This document shows, one piece after another, positions 49,880-61,569 of a stretch of DNA of 64,000 bases. Positions within the stretch are counted from its first letter, which is position 1; the number at the start of each line of letters is the position of its first letter. Origin of the DNA: Chaetoderma sp. LZ-2023a (lineage: Eukaryota; Mollusca; Caudofoveata; Chaetodermatida; Chaetodermatidae); assembly GCA_034401795.1 (NCBI GenBank), contig CM067371.1:81240628-81304627 (forward strand). The letters are read 5' to 3'. A program made the translations under genes and the position numbers. The notes under the pieces were generated by a model that ran no database searches, was not told the origin of the DNA, and saw only the letters and a program-made list of their open reading frames with translations.

Positions 49880-49985
49880 CTGAATATGTTGAATATTTTG
49901 TAAATAATTTGTTTGAAAGTTGTTGGTGGCTAAACCATCAACAATTATCAGTCAAATCGATTTCAAAAGATTCAGTAGGTCCAGA
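49880..49985. mobile_element. Palindromic MITE core, diverged
   Basis: TATGTTGAATATTTTGTAAA against CAGTCAAATCGATTTCAAAA with a TGTTGGTGGC...ACCATCAACA inner stem. Confidence 0.6.
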
Positions 49986-50109
49986 GTAATTGCCCATTGA
50001 AATTGAATTGTTGCCTGCTGGCTTACAACAGTCAGGCAGTGAAAATACATAACAAGAGCTTCATGTGATCATAACTCTAAGGTTCTTGAGTGTACTCACA
50101 TGACGTGTA

Positions 50110-50475
50110 CCTAAAGGGGGATTTCAGTTTTAGCTATGCCACGCCCATCCTTAGCTAAGCTCCAATCGATCCATGAACTCGCTGACTATCATTTCCAGAA
50201 AACTATACATGTAATCTGTTGAATATTTTAAAACTAATTTGATTGGTGCTGTTGCTGCCTATGGCAGCAACAACGCCCAGTCAAATTAGTTTCGAAATAT
50301 TCAATAGCATGTTTATTAAATAGTAGAGATATACAATTCGTACAGCAACGTGTAGGCCGTTATCAATTAAGCATTCGTGAAGAATTTAGCTTCTTGATTA
50401 TGACGTCATCATACACATCACGCGGTTGATTATGACGTCATACAATTGATGGATAACCTGGAATCATCCATTCAA
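50110..50475. mobile_element. Palindromic MITE copy, best preserved core
   Basis: CCACGCCCATCCTTAGCTAAG flank; core CTGTTGAATATTTTAAAACT, GCTGTTGCTGCCTATGGCAG, CAGTCAAATTAGTTTCGAAA (50,213-50,305); then TTTATTAAATAGTAGAG and two TTATGACGTCAT sites (about 50,400 and 50,435). Confidence 0.75.
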
Positions 50476-51600
50476 CAGTAGACTTCAGAATACTTGGTAT
50501 AAATAGCTGGAAATAGTACAAAATTTAGGCCTGCATGCTGAATATGCTATTGCTGGTTCTAATAAGGGCACTAAAATGCTAGTGATGGCGTGCATCACGG
50601 AGGATACCCCAGCACAGCACCACGATACATCTTCTTGCGTATAAGATGAATTACAGCAAGTGTGATGTATATCACACCTTTACCGTAAGATGCACCAATA
50701 ACACCCCACTCCCCAAGGTTGGTGACCATAGATTGATGAGAATTGAGAAGACACACTGGACGACAATTAAGCTATGTGCATTGAACTGTGAAAGCTAGAT
50801 CACAGTGACGTAGTAATGATAGCCGACACACCTTTACCAGAAGATGCACCTTTATACCAATTTTGACTACTGTAAACCAGAAACTTTGGAAACTACAATC
50901 CATACAAGAATGCTGTATGGTGTTCAGTCAACCGCGAAAGGTCGGTCACGCTGACACAATTGGTTTTTAAACATTTTATTGTAACATCTGTACAATGGAA
51001 TTGGGCACATGCTCTGGCTACTTATTCTTGCCCGCTCCCTAGATCGCCAACTCCTACGGGCGTAAGACAACGACCCACAAGGAACCGCCACATTCTGTCC
51101 GAAAGGATAATTTCCACTTGAAATAAAATGCATTAGTTAAGCATATGTTTTAGTGATCACATCTTGGTGGCCCGTGAGGTGGTCGCTACCGGCAGGTGTG
51201 GCCGCGCAAACACACCAACGTGATCGCCATACATACACAAATACACAATTTTAAGATTTGACCGGTTTATAGATAGAGAGAGATTATACAAAGAATTTTC
51301 AATATTGTTAAAACCTATTTGTTTTTCCTATAAATTTATGTACTTTTCTTAGTAAATCTTCATTAATTTCAGTAGAAAATGTATTACTTATGAGATGTGA
51401 CATATGTCTGCAGAGATGCATCCATTTACCACGTTGTTGACTATATGTGAAAAGGGTCTGGAAATTATGCTACAGAGAAAATTTGTCTATGATGTTCAAT
51501 GTACCATGAAATTTCTATCAAAGGTGATCTACATGTTATATAAAACACCGATAGCCAAGAGAACACCAACACACCAACACACCAAATTGTGTTAATATAT
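50476..51600. other. Unassigned stretch
   Basis: No gene supported. A minus-strand frame at 50,924-51,133 followed by AATAAAA was considered but not recognised. Confidence 0.4.
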
Positions 51601-51639
51601 ACGACCAAGAAGTGGAGGAAGAGTAGAATCTTGGGATCC

Positions 51640-52230
51640 ATCCTCTACGGCCCTACTGACATTGGAACTCGATGTGTACCTAGTCCTTGGAAGTTGTGGA
51701 TTCGTGGCTCTAAATCAACATGAATGTCAAGATGTATTATATGATGCTACATGTGTTTCCATAATGCTGTACAATTTTAACAGCTGGCTAGCTAAAAAAA
51801 GTCCTCTTGGACAGACTAGCTGCATGTCACCGCAAACATCTGCGGTTCATTCCAAATCGCCAATGGCCACACAGTCAAATGTCAAAAGCCACGCTCTACA
51901 AACGGCATGATTGTGTAACGCAGAGCCACTATCTGTAAGGAAAGCGCAAAAACAATCGTCTATGTTCGGACATGTTCGTCGAATGCCAGAAGATGCTCTG
52001 AAATTAATAGAATTTGCAGTTGTATGTGCCAACGGGAACGCAGAGGACGCCACAGCATCAACTTGGTAAGTGTTTTGCGATCAGACGTCAAAGAACACAA
52101 TCTAGGACAACTAAATACGAGAAAGAATTTAAATGAGCTCAGGATGCTCGGGATGGACAAGACACAGTGGAGAAGGGTGAAGAAAACCGGATTGCAGGTG
52201 AAAGAAGTTTTTTCACTTCTTCAGCTGCAG
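51640..52230 (+). pseudogene. LINE ORF2 C-terminal remnant
   Basis: In shifting frames: LDRLAACHRKHLRFIPNRQW (about 51,810), SMFGHVRRMPEDA (51,960), then RRGRHSINLVSVLRSDVKEH, LGQLNTRKNLNELRML and DKTQWRRVKKTGLQ (52,040-52,195). This is the standard tail of a non-LTR retrotransposon ORF2, the same type as 9,352-9,600. Frameshifts near 51,900 and 52,020. The frame runs into an (ATC)n tract that gives a false poly-His. Confidence 0.7.
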
Positions 52231-52245
52231 AACACAGTCACTCAT

Positions 52246-52246
52246 T

Positions 52247-52298
<52 letters not shown>

Positions 52299-52316
52299 CC
52301 ATCATCATCATCATTA
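52246..52316. repeat. (ATC)n microsatellite
   Basis: About 23 ATC/CAT units, probably grown from the LINE 3' tail. Confidence 0.92.
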
Positions 52317-52539
52317 CAAATCCAGTTTGGTCAAGAATTTCCATGATGCCAGATGTTCAGTGGCCGTACTGATCTACTTTGATACAGGACATACAGTTAG
52401 CATACAATGCTTCCTTACACCAACATTGGTTACTGAATATATGAAAGATGACAAACCCTACTGCCTGAATAATTTACTGTTGATTGCGATGGGGAAATTG
52501 ACATTTTGCCGATATTATCCGAAAATTAGGTCAAACTGA

Positions 52540-54612
52540 TGCGTTTTCTTTATGGGTCGTAGCTTCTGCTAATGGGTGCTCAGTGTTAGAAGTCGATAGG
52601 CCTAAATATGACGAAATGTGTCAACCATTTAATACCTTGCACCATTTTGCACCATGCCTGAGAAAAGATTCACGGGAAATAACTCTGGAGAGTACCATCG
52701 AATCGTCAACTTCATTATCGCAATGCAGATACTAAATGTATATAGGAACAAATAGACTGGGGGTGGGGTTGGGGAGGGGTTTGATCTAAATTTGTCCAGA
52801 AATAACGAAACGTGCCATTATTTTGGACGATGCAAAGACAGACGGGACAGCCAGACATATACACAGACTACCGAGAAGTGTGTAGATGGGTGTGATTGAT
52901 ATAGGGCAGCTGAGTAAAAACTTCACTACAAAGAAAAATATCGACATGACCAACACACGGACGAAATGACTAACAGTTGGATGGATAAAACTGCATACAG
53001 ACTGGAGTGAGTGAGGGAGAGAGAGAGAGTACTTGAGAGTAATGGCAAGATGTGTGAGTGAAGAAAAATAGAAATGGAATTTAAAGATTAGAGCGAACGT
53101 GCGATGTGGTGGGGTTGAGATGATAATGGTGGAGGGAGGGGTGTTGATAGGGTGTACGTAAGGGAATTAGTATGGAGGAGATGTCCTGGAGAGATGGAGT
53201 TCGGACGGGTGGACAGCAAGGTGATAGAGCGTGTTCCATTTGCTGTTAGCTGGAAATCATTTTAAGACGGTCGCCTAGGTGATAAACTCTTCTCATATTA
53301 TGCAGTTGTCTGCTTAGCTGGCACCGTGAACAAAGATTGTTCGGGAGTTAATGCGGTGTATCGATTGCGACAACCATAACAGACGAGCGCAGCAAGCAAG
53401 CACTTCAAAATCTACATATCTTGACTCCGCTTGGATGTAGGGCCTAGTTTGTTGGAGGTCCGTCGCTTTGTCGTGTTATCGATCACACATGTCTATAACG
53501 TCCTGATCGTGTTTTGTAAGAGACAGAAAGCCCACGTACTGTGTCATAGTGACATTATCCATAGTTTCTTAAATGTAACAGAAGAACTACTGGTACGTAC
53601 ATTAAAACGGAAATCGGAGACAGTAATCTGTTATTGACACAATTTTGGCACTTACAAATTAGACAAGATAGCCACTGTTATCTAAATTCTCATAGAATTC
53701 AGATTTAATCATTATTAAATCCTTAATAAACACGAACAATTATTTTTATCCAAGGAATTGACATATGGCAGCAGAAATTTCAGTCAAATTGCTAAAATGT
53801 AAAAAATATCGAAATATGGCGACGTCTATTTTCTGTCTTTGGATTCATGATAGTGTTTTAATATAACCTGGACGCATAGGCAATGGGGGTCAACAAATCT
53901 ACTACTAGTAGGGGAGCCAACTTGCTAAAAGGCCATTATTTATAGAGTTTGCCTATCGGAAAGAAATAGTTGATAGCTATTCATTATGTAAATCTCATAT
54001 ATGTTCCTTTTATGAAAATACTTGTTAGAAAGAATATCTGGATTGCAAAAATGAGATATTGCTATATTAAAGGCCACGCCCACATTTTGTTTGAGATTAC
54101 CATGGGGGAACCCATGGCTTAAAATTTGAATGTCAGCGCTAATGAATATAACATATCAGCATTTAATATTGACGATTATATGACACAATATGTTTTGAGT
54201 GTTTTTTTGTTGTAAGCATGGTTAATTAACAATATGTCCAAAATACTCTTTTCAATCAGTCTGTAATATAATTTGTCAAAATAATGCCGTATATATGCTC
54301 TAACCTTTAAGATATTACTTAATGTAATTATTTGGCCGAAGCATTGCACAGCTATAGAGCCCCAATTATCCCTACCCCCATCTTTTCACACCAATTAAAA
54401 TTGGAAGTCAACAGAACTGTCACCTCGTGAATTTATCGAATTATATTTTAGCAAATTTACGTCATTATACTATTTGTACAGTATACAGTGGCGCGTTTGT
54501 ATTCAGTGATCTTGTGCAGATGGTCTATCGTGGTTACCTGGTTGGGGGACCACATTCTGGTGGCTTTCTAAGACACGTGGTTATAAGGCGGCTCATTTTA
54601 AAATTACCAAAT
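52540..54612. other. Unassigned stretch
   Basis: No gene supported. G/A-rich purine tracts around 52,760 and 53,005-53,035, otherwise AT-rich. Confidence 0.4.
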
Positions 54613-55075
54613 AAACGTTACAGCGTCAGTTAATCAAGTCCATTACAGTGGATAACATTAAATGTTACAACGTCAGTTAATCAAGTCCACTACAGTGGAT
54701 AACATATTAAATGTTACAACGTCGGTTAATCAAGTCCACTACAGTGAATAACATCAAGTCCACTACAGTGGATAACATATTAATTGTTACAACGTCAGCT
54801 AATCAAGTCCACTACAGTGGATAACAAATTAAATGTTACAACGGCAGTTAATCAAGTCCACTACAGTGGATAACATATTAAATGTTACAACGTCAGTTAA
54901 TCAAGTCCACTACAGTTGATAATATATTAAATGTTCCAACGTCAGTTAATCAAGCCCACTACAGTGGTAACATTTTAAATGTTACAACGTAAGTTAATCA
55001 AGTCCACTACAGTGGATAACATATTAAATGTTACAACGTCAGTTAATCAAGTCTACTACAGTGGTAACATATTAA
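54613..55075. repeat. ~49-bp satellite, about 9 copies
   Basis: Units of AAATGTTACAACGTCAGTTA followed by ATCAAGTCCACTACAGTGGA and TAACATATT, repeated head to tail, with one internal partial duplication near 54,750. Each unit holds a small hairpin (CCAC TACA GTGG). Confidence 0.95.
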
Positions 55076-55224
55076 ATGGCCACACACTTTATTGGTCACG
55101 GTTAATGCTATTTAATGTTATTTAAGATGGTTTGAATGTGTAAACGTTAAACCAACAGCTAGCCCTGCTGAATAAAAATGACGTTGAGCCTATGACCGCA
55201 CATGACCTTGGCCTTGCCTGACTA

Positions 55225-55490
55225 ATTCACCTTTCCAGAGTACCACCCATCATATGACGTAATAATGAACTGCGTGATGTGTAGAAGAACATCATAATGA
55301 ATAGGCAGCAACAGCACACAGTCAAATTAGTTACAAAATATTCAACAGCTTCCCTGTATAGTTTTCAGGAAATTGATAGCTAGGGAATTCGAGGATCGAT
55401 CAATCCTAATATGGCGAGGTGTGGGTGGAGCTTAGCTAGTGATGGGCGGGGAAGAGCTAAAAATGGAAAGGTCCATTACATTACCCTCGC
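55225..55490. mobile_element. Palindromic MITE copy, reverse orientation
   Basis: CACCTTTCCAG near the left end, CATATGACGTAAT, CAGTCAAATTAGTTACAAAA, GGTGTGGGTGGAGCTTAGC and AAATGGAAAGGTCCATTAC at the right. One core arm is lost. Confidence 0.7.
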
Positions 55491-55549
55491 TATCACTTTG
55501 GGAACAAGCATAGTAATAAGCTGAATTTAATTGTATGAATTTTAGATTC

Positions 55550-58500
55550 CCCTTCGAGCTTGGCTACCCTACTGGGGCCCATGCCCTGTGACAAACAGAG
55601 TCTTGACAGAGAATCATTTCATGAAGCCAAAACAATCCAGTCATCTATCAAAGAACATTCTGCCACTATCACAGGAAAAGCATATGATGATAACATTGCT
55701 GACATTAATATATAATAAGACTGTGCAAGCAACTTGGTAACAAATTAACTGTATAATCATGTGGCATGGTTAATTACCAATTCTGACATTGAAATGAACA
55801 ACTGTGGGCGTGTCGTTGTGAACCGTGATCTGGATGGGCGTGTTCTTAATTTAAGCCAAGACATTATGTATGGGACAACATGTGTTTCAATGACGCTTCC
55901 AAAACACGTGGGTGTAAGATTGTATATTTTCGAACAAAGTCGTAGCAAAGAGCTAATTACACTTCTTAATAGGTTTGGCAACAGTATAAGCTATGCAGAT
56001 GGGCAACGGTATATAACTCATGCAGCAGAACAGGTAAATGATAATACTGAAGTAAATGATGTATTCCTACCAGAAAATATGCTGCCAGGTTTGTTTACAC
56101 AATTTGCTTTTGACAATTTAGACTTTCATGAAAATACTAAAGACGGAACAACCCTGCATGCTGCTACACACATTCTATACCAATATAACCAAGACACAAA
56201 TGCAAAACAGAAACAGATCTCTGCCACAAAGTTTCGAAAAAGGTATGAAAACAACAGTAAAGGCTCCAAATCCATTCACTGTGATGTGGCCCATTTAAGT
56301 CTGAAAGACAGAAGACAAACACTTTTGACTGATACATGAATATAAGCTGATAATGCATATAAGAAGATATTGAATATAAGCTGAATGGCACAAACATAGT
56401 TTGTATGCTGTCTCGAATGATACCAACAAACTTTATGCCAACTGATGACTTGAACATAGGTCCAACATGGACAACCGTTAAAAAAGTACAGTCTAGAAGA
56501 GTCAACAACGATAGGATATGGATCACTATTCCCAGAATCTCCACCCAAACCAGAGGTTGTTCAAGCGTCACTGGATTATTTCCTCAAGGCAGCAGAAGCA
56601 CTGAACCGAGAACATGTTGTTACAACAGATCAAGCGATATATGCCATTATCAAAGGCCTGGCAGCAAAATTCCAAGATAAATTTGGTTCTATTGTAAAGC
56701 GGTTATGTGGATTCCACATTTTAATGAACTACATGAGTGCCCTCAGCAAAATGATGACTGGTATCCCGAATTGTAGATGTAATGTAGAAGGCTAAGTTAT
56801 GCAAGAAAGGAACATCAAATAAAGTACTGGCTGGTAAGATTATTATAAAATGGTTCGATGTCATTCGCTTGCAGCGGAAGCAATGCTTTCATTGACATGG
56901 GAAGCAATTGAGAAGCGGATGGTGGAGAAAGGTGATATCGAAATGCCAAGTGGTCTACCTTCACCATTGGCAGAGTTTGCAAAAGATCCAGGTGAAGACA
57001 GATAGGATGATCTGCTAGGATTTATGGAGGACATCAAGTTGCAACAAAATTGGGACGAGTTCACCTCGACAACAGCTAAATACTGGGATGTATATATCGA
57101 TGTGGTAACCATTGTTCTAGGCTTTATGGAATCAGAAAGATCTGGTAATTGCCAGAAACAGTTAGAGGAAGCTGAGAAAATGCTACATGTACCATTATTA
57201 GTGTCCATGAAGCATCCTAATTACATGGTATGTCTTCCACAGTACCTTCAAGAAATTAATGAACTGCCAAATACACACCCGAATGTGTACACTCAGTTTT
57301 GTTGTGGCAACATCACAGTAAGACAGACAGCAGCTTCATTCAATGGCGTGTGGACAGATTTAGAACTTGAGCAAGACATTTAACAAGGAGGGAAAAATAT
57401 CTATGTTCAAGGGACTCGTTGAAAACAGAAAAGAGTAAGAAATGAAGCAGTCAGCCATGCATGGATAGAAAACCCATCTTCGCTGTTTGAACATGATGTG
57501 CAACATGACATATAAAATGAGAAAGGGTTGTAAATCAAATAATTATAATGAAATGAAAATATATGCAACAAGGGATGCGCATTCTTACCTGCCAGTTTGT
57601 GATATGCCAAGCACATTTCTTGTAGATGCGATGTGTTTCCTACAGAAATTCCAAAAACTTGGCACTAGTACATTTGAAGGTTTCAAAGATTTCAAAGATG
57701 CGTGTCTCAACAAGATAATCGTTATGAGGCCTGATGGTTGTGAATTAATACATTTTGTTTGGAAATAGATATGATTTTGGGCCAGCAAAGAGTTGAAACA
57801 GCAAGGATGACAGAACAGGGCTGTGCATCAGGGGTATTCCTTGCTACACACGCCAAGCTGATGGGGAATGAGAAAACGAAGGCAAATATATTGGACTACC
57901 TCTCAGAAGAATGGATAAAGCCAGAGTCGAGACAAAAGCTGAATGCTATTACACCAGTTTAGGTGGCACATTTAAGAACTCGTGTAAAGCTGTGTCAGTG
58001 ACCATAAATGGTGTTGTTGACATTGATGAATTTTCCTGCTTGGACCATGAAGAGGCTGATACGCGCCTCTTGGAGCATGCCAACTATTCGGTGAACAAAC
58101 TGAGCCAGCATCGTATGGTAATTTTTTCAGATGACACTGACGTGATAATGATGGCCATATACCATAGTCCCATGACCATATCAAAAGAAATGTGGATGTT
58201 ACACATGGGGAAATTTCTTCCTGTTCACGACTTGGTAGTTCGTCTGACAACTATGCTGGATCACACAGCCAAATACGTCTCCTCCATCTTATTCGCCACC
58301 TATGTCATCACAGGTTGCGACACCGTCAGCTACATATCTTCCGGAGGAAAAAAGAAGGCAATCAAGGTTGCCATTTCCGTGATGAAGGAAAACAAACTAC
58401 AAGCATTAGCAATCTATGGCCAAAATAGTACGGATAAATCTGAGGACCTGATTGAAGATGTTATACTGATCGTAGCATCCTTATATAACAAACCCACCTT

Positions 58501-58826
58501 CTCATTATTGGACCTTTTGAGAGAACACGCATTTGCAATAATTCAGAAATGATTTACCGACACTTCCTCCAAAAGAAGATGCTGTTTTGCAATACTGCTA
58601 TCGGTCTCTCTGTCAAATTGCTATGTACAAAAATGCTCATAATCATATTCTCGGACTACCTGATCGAACATACGGGTTTCGAAGGTCTGTATCAGATGGA
58701 GTTCTTACAACAATTAAAATCACAAAGCCTTCAAAACCAGTCATAAAACAGTTACCAAAATCATATTGTAGCCGCAAGAAATATAAAGGCAAACCACTTT
58801 GTACAAAGGCCTGTCCTTGTGACTGA
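55550..58826 (+). pseudogene. Degraded copy B of the large multicopy family, second subfamily, nuclease-like core present
   Basis: Plus strand. Blocks in order: LYNHVAWLITNSDIEMN, VLNLSQDIMYGTTC, PKHVGV, SKELITLLNRFGNSISYADG (55,745-56,000), FDNLDFHENTKDGTTLHAA (the ADNxD-type motif, about 56,110), DQAIYAIIKGLA (about 56,630), GFHILMNYMSALSKMMTG, YWDVYIDVVTIVLGFMESER (about 57,090), HPNYMVCLPQYLQEINELP, STFEGFKDF (57,670), HEEADTR (58,046-58,066), FSDDTDVIMMAI (about 58,125), TGCDTVSY (about 58,310), LPPKEDAVLQYCYRSLCQ (58,560) and a Cys-rich end CSRKKYKGKPLCTKACPCD (stop 58,824). Order and motifs match copies A and C. The middle is broken by several frameshifts and stops, but the 213-codon core (57,911-58,549) is open. 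Role unknown. The acidic motifs recall FEN/XPG-type nucleases, an inference. Confidence 0.8.
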
Positions 58827-58963
58827 TTTGGTGAAATCTGTTTTGCCGCCAGTTGCTGCGGGTCGAAGGAGAATTTATGTGGACGGAATTAAGTCTTTCA
58901 AATATGGCCTATGTGACATGCACACACGCACATACAGATAATACATACTCACATATACACATA

Positions 58964-59176
58964 CAGTCAAACCTGTCTATAACGACCACCTACTTTTGGG
59001 ATCACAAGATGGTGGTTCTTAAAGACGGGTGATCGAAAGACAATCCATCTTTCGGAACAACGAGCCTGTGGTCGCAAAAGTTATTAACTGCATTAATAGC
59101 CATATTAAGTCAACAGATGTCTTCAGCAAGCACTTAGAATGGCCCATGAAGGGGTCGCTAAAGAGAGGTTTCACTG
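58964..59176. mobile_element. TA-flanked MITE (213 bp)
   Basis: Left end CAGTCAAACCTGTCTATAAC and right end TAAAGAGAGGTTTCACTG are inverted repeats (CAGTSAAACCTSTCT...), with TA on both sides (58,962-58,963 and 59,177-59,178). Non-coding. TA target and size suggest Tc1/mariner-type mobilisation. Confidence 0.75.
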
Positions 59177-59279
59177 TACATACAAGCTGATCTGGTTTCA
59201 TAATACTGCAAATCCTTTGTCCTCCACATGATCTAATACTACCATGTTTCTCTGTCAGGCCTGTCCGCATATATGCCTA

Positions 59280-60270
59280 TTTTTCTGGATGAGCGCTTTA
59301 TTTAATTCTTAACTGTTATGTGTGTATATATGGATAATAGTAATTTTGCGTTTTAATGGTAAAGCGTGGTAATCTAAAATCTGAGATGTGTTTGCAATCT
59401 ACAAAATACTAGTTTGAATCTTGTGAGATGGTCTGTTTTAAGTCTATTTGCATACCTGATCTAGAATAATACAATTTCCTTGAATCTATCTGATTCCTGA
59501 CTTTTGTGAAAACAGTGACTTTAGTGGTAATCTATACCGTGGCGCACAATGGGGTTAAGGGTACCCAATGTCTAATACCCTTTCATCCCTGAGTCATGTA
59601 TAGGTATATTATATCTCAAAACGAAGGGGAACGTGTTCGTTGTTTCTTGGAAAGTGTTGTCCTTATGAGTGCCACAGCTCGCCAATGGTTCATTATTTAG
59701 TAATTTTGCTTATAGCAAAATAAATGACCAAATTTTACAATTATTTGAAATAAATTCCAATTTCGTAAGAATAAAACGGCCAATTGTCTTGAAAGTGCGT
59801 CTACTTATGTAATGTATGTGTTTCATGACCAAAATCGGAGCTGCTTTTGATATTCTTACTATATTCCACTAAAATACATATTCTGTCACAATGCAGAAAT
59901 GCGGTTGTCAATGGAGTTGTTAATTGGCTAAATCTCGAATTTGCAAGACGGATATTCTTGCTAACAGGCATTTTCCAAATACGTATGCTAAGGGGAAGAG
60001 GAAAAAACACAGATATAACCTATTACTTTCCGATAGGTGAAAAATTATTTTTTTCAACCTTGGCTCCCCTACTATGCGATATAAGAAACATTTTGCTGAC
60101 TATTTTTAATGTAATTTGATTGGAATCTGTTGTTACCTAAGCCCCACCGGATTCGGATCAATCTACTTTATCAAGATTCAGCACTTTCCCTTTATGGGTG
60201 ATTTGTAATTAAGTTTCCTGGAATGAACGGTTCAAATGTTTAATGAGTTTCTTGATATTCACAAATTTTG
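59280..60270. other. Unassigned AT-rich stretch
   Basis: No gene, RNA or repeat that I can support. Confidence 0.4.
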
Positions 60271-60280
60271 CTAGGTTTAA

Positions 60281-60517
60281 TCCATTTGTGGCGAAGCCGA
60301 CCAAAGCCGTGCTCTGTGCACAGTGGCCTTGTGGAATGTCCATTTGCAGGCCAAGAGAAGACTGGGTATTTTTGACAATGTAGGTGCAATGAAATGTGCG
60401 ATAACAGAGCCAGTCTATCTGGTGGTAAATTTAAAAAAAATCTTCACTTGGCCTGCAAATGGGCATTCAATAAGCAAATATTTAGATTTTCTTGACCAAG
60501 TTAAGCCATTTAAGGGC
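60281..60517. mobile_element. piggyBac-like foldback MITE, diverged (237 bp)
   Basis: TTAA flanks on both sides (60,277-60,280 and 60,518-60,521). Starts TCCATTTGTG and ends ATTTAAGGGC. Arms: GAATGTCCATTTGCAGGCCA (60,336) and TTGGCCTGCAAATGGGCATTC (ending about 60,470). Same family as 12,301 and 18,200 but with a rearranged centre. Confidence 0.75.
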
Positions 60518-60689
60518 TTAAGTAAGGACGGCGAGGAGTCTAGATAGGCACACCTATTGTTTTGTTCAATCCATGGCAGAATAGTTCTGGTCAACTCAGA
60601 GAAAGTAGTAACCTAAAGCCTATGATGGCGTAAATGTAGGCTACTTATACAATAGTTATTAAATGGAGCCTCATAGATTTCTGGCTGTT

Positions 60690-61085
60690 AATGGATGAAT
60701 CCAATCTGTCACTCAAGTATTTGACGTCATAATTACTTACGTCGCGCGTAGGCTGACGCCACAATCAAAATGCGTAATGAATGGTGTAACTAAGTCCGCA
60801 TAAACTTTTAAAGCCCGTCAAGTGTAGGAATTGTATGACTTTACTATTTAAGAAACATTATGTTGAATATTTTGAAACTAAGTTGACTGGGCCCTATTGC
60901 TGCCTATGGCACCCAGTCAAACTAGTTTCAAAATATTCAACAGCTTACCTGTATAGTTACCTTGATGTTCCAATTCTGGGAATTCAGTGGTCAATATATA
61001 ACAGTCGACCCCAACACGCGCGAGGCATGGGCGGAGCTTAGCGAGACATGGGCGTGGCATAGCTAAATGCGGGCTCATACATTAC
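60690..61085. mobile_element. Palindromic MITE copy
   Basis: TTGACGTCATAATTAC (60,720), core ATGTTGAATATTTTGAAACT (60,858) to CAGTCAAACTAGTTTCAAAA (60,914), then CTTACCTGTATAGTTACCTTG and GGGCGGAGCTTAGCGAGAC. Confidence 0.72.
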
Positions 61086-61164
61086 GAATACATGCCGTAA
61101 ATGTTGTAGGGTCTACCTGCTAATCCTTTGAACGCAAAAGACCTAATCCGAAAACTCTTTTAGA

Positions 61165-61300
61165 ATTTAATAAATATTCTCTTGAATATTTTGAATGTAA
61201 TTTGATATGGAGGTGTAGCTGCCTTTTTGCAGCAACAGCTAATCGTCAAATTATCTTCCAACACGCGTAGATATTGGGCGGAAATAAATGGGCGAGCATA
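61165..61300. mobile_element. Palindromic MITE core, diverged
   Basis: CTTGAATATTTTGAATGTAA against CGTCAAATTATCTTCCAAC with a TAGCTGCCTTTTTGCAGCA centre. It ends about 270 bp before the BTB start codon. Confidence 0.6.
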
Positions 61301-61569
61301 GTTAGAACTAAATTATTGAGATTATGTGAATGAAACGCTTAAGTCCAATTCTAATTTTTCTTGACATGTTTTCGCACGCATGTTTCATTAACCGCTGCTT
61401 CATGCGCGAACGCCAATAAAGTTATTCTTGAAAGGTACCACTCATTCACACCACGTTATCATTGTACAGGGTACGAAAAATCCAATCATGTTTTCCATAT
61501 TTAATTCTGGAGTTTTCATATCTTTTACTTTCAGACGCGAGTTCTGTAAACTGATTATGCTCACGCGCG

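Noticed and set aside
50924-51133. Minus-strand ORF followed by AATAAAA, considered as a processed pseudogene
   Set aside because: The translation matches no small conserved protein that I know in any frame.
52024-52539. ORF with a poly-His run that could suggest a His-rich protein
   Set aside because: The His run comes from (ATC)n; the coding-like part before it is a LINE ORF2 tail.
54613-55075. Possible CRISPR array
   Set aside because: Units are contiguous with no unique spacers, and the genome is animal-like.
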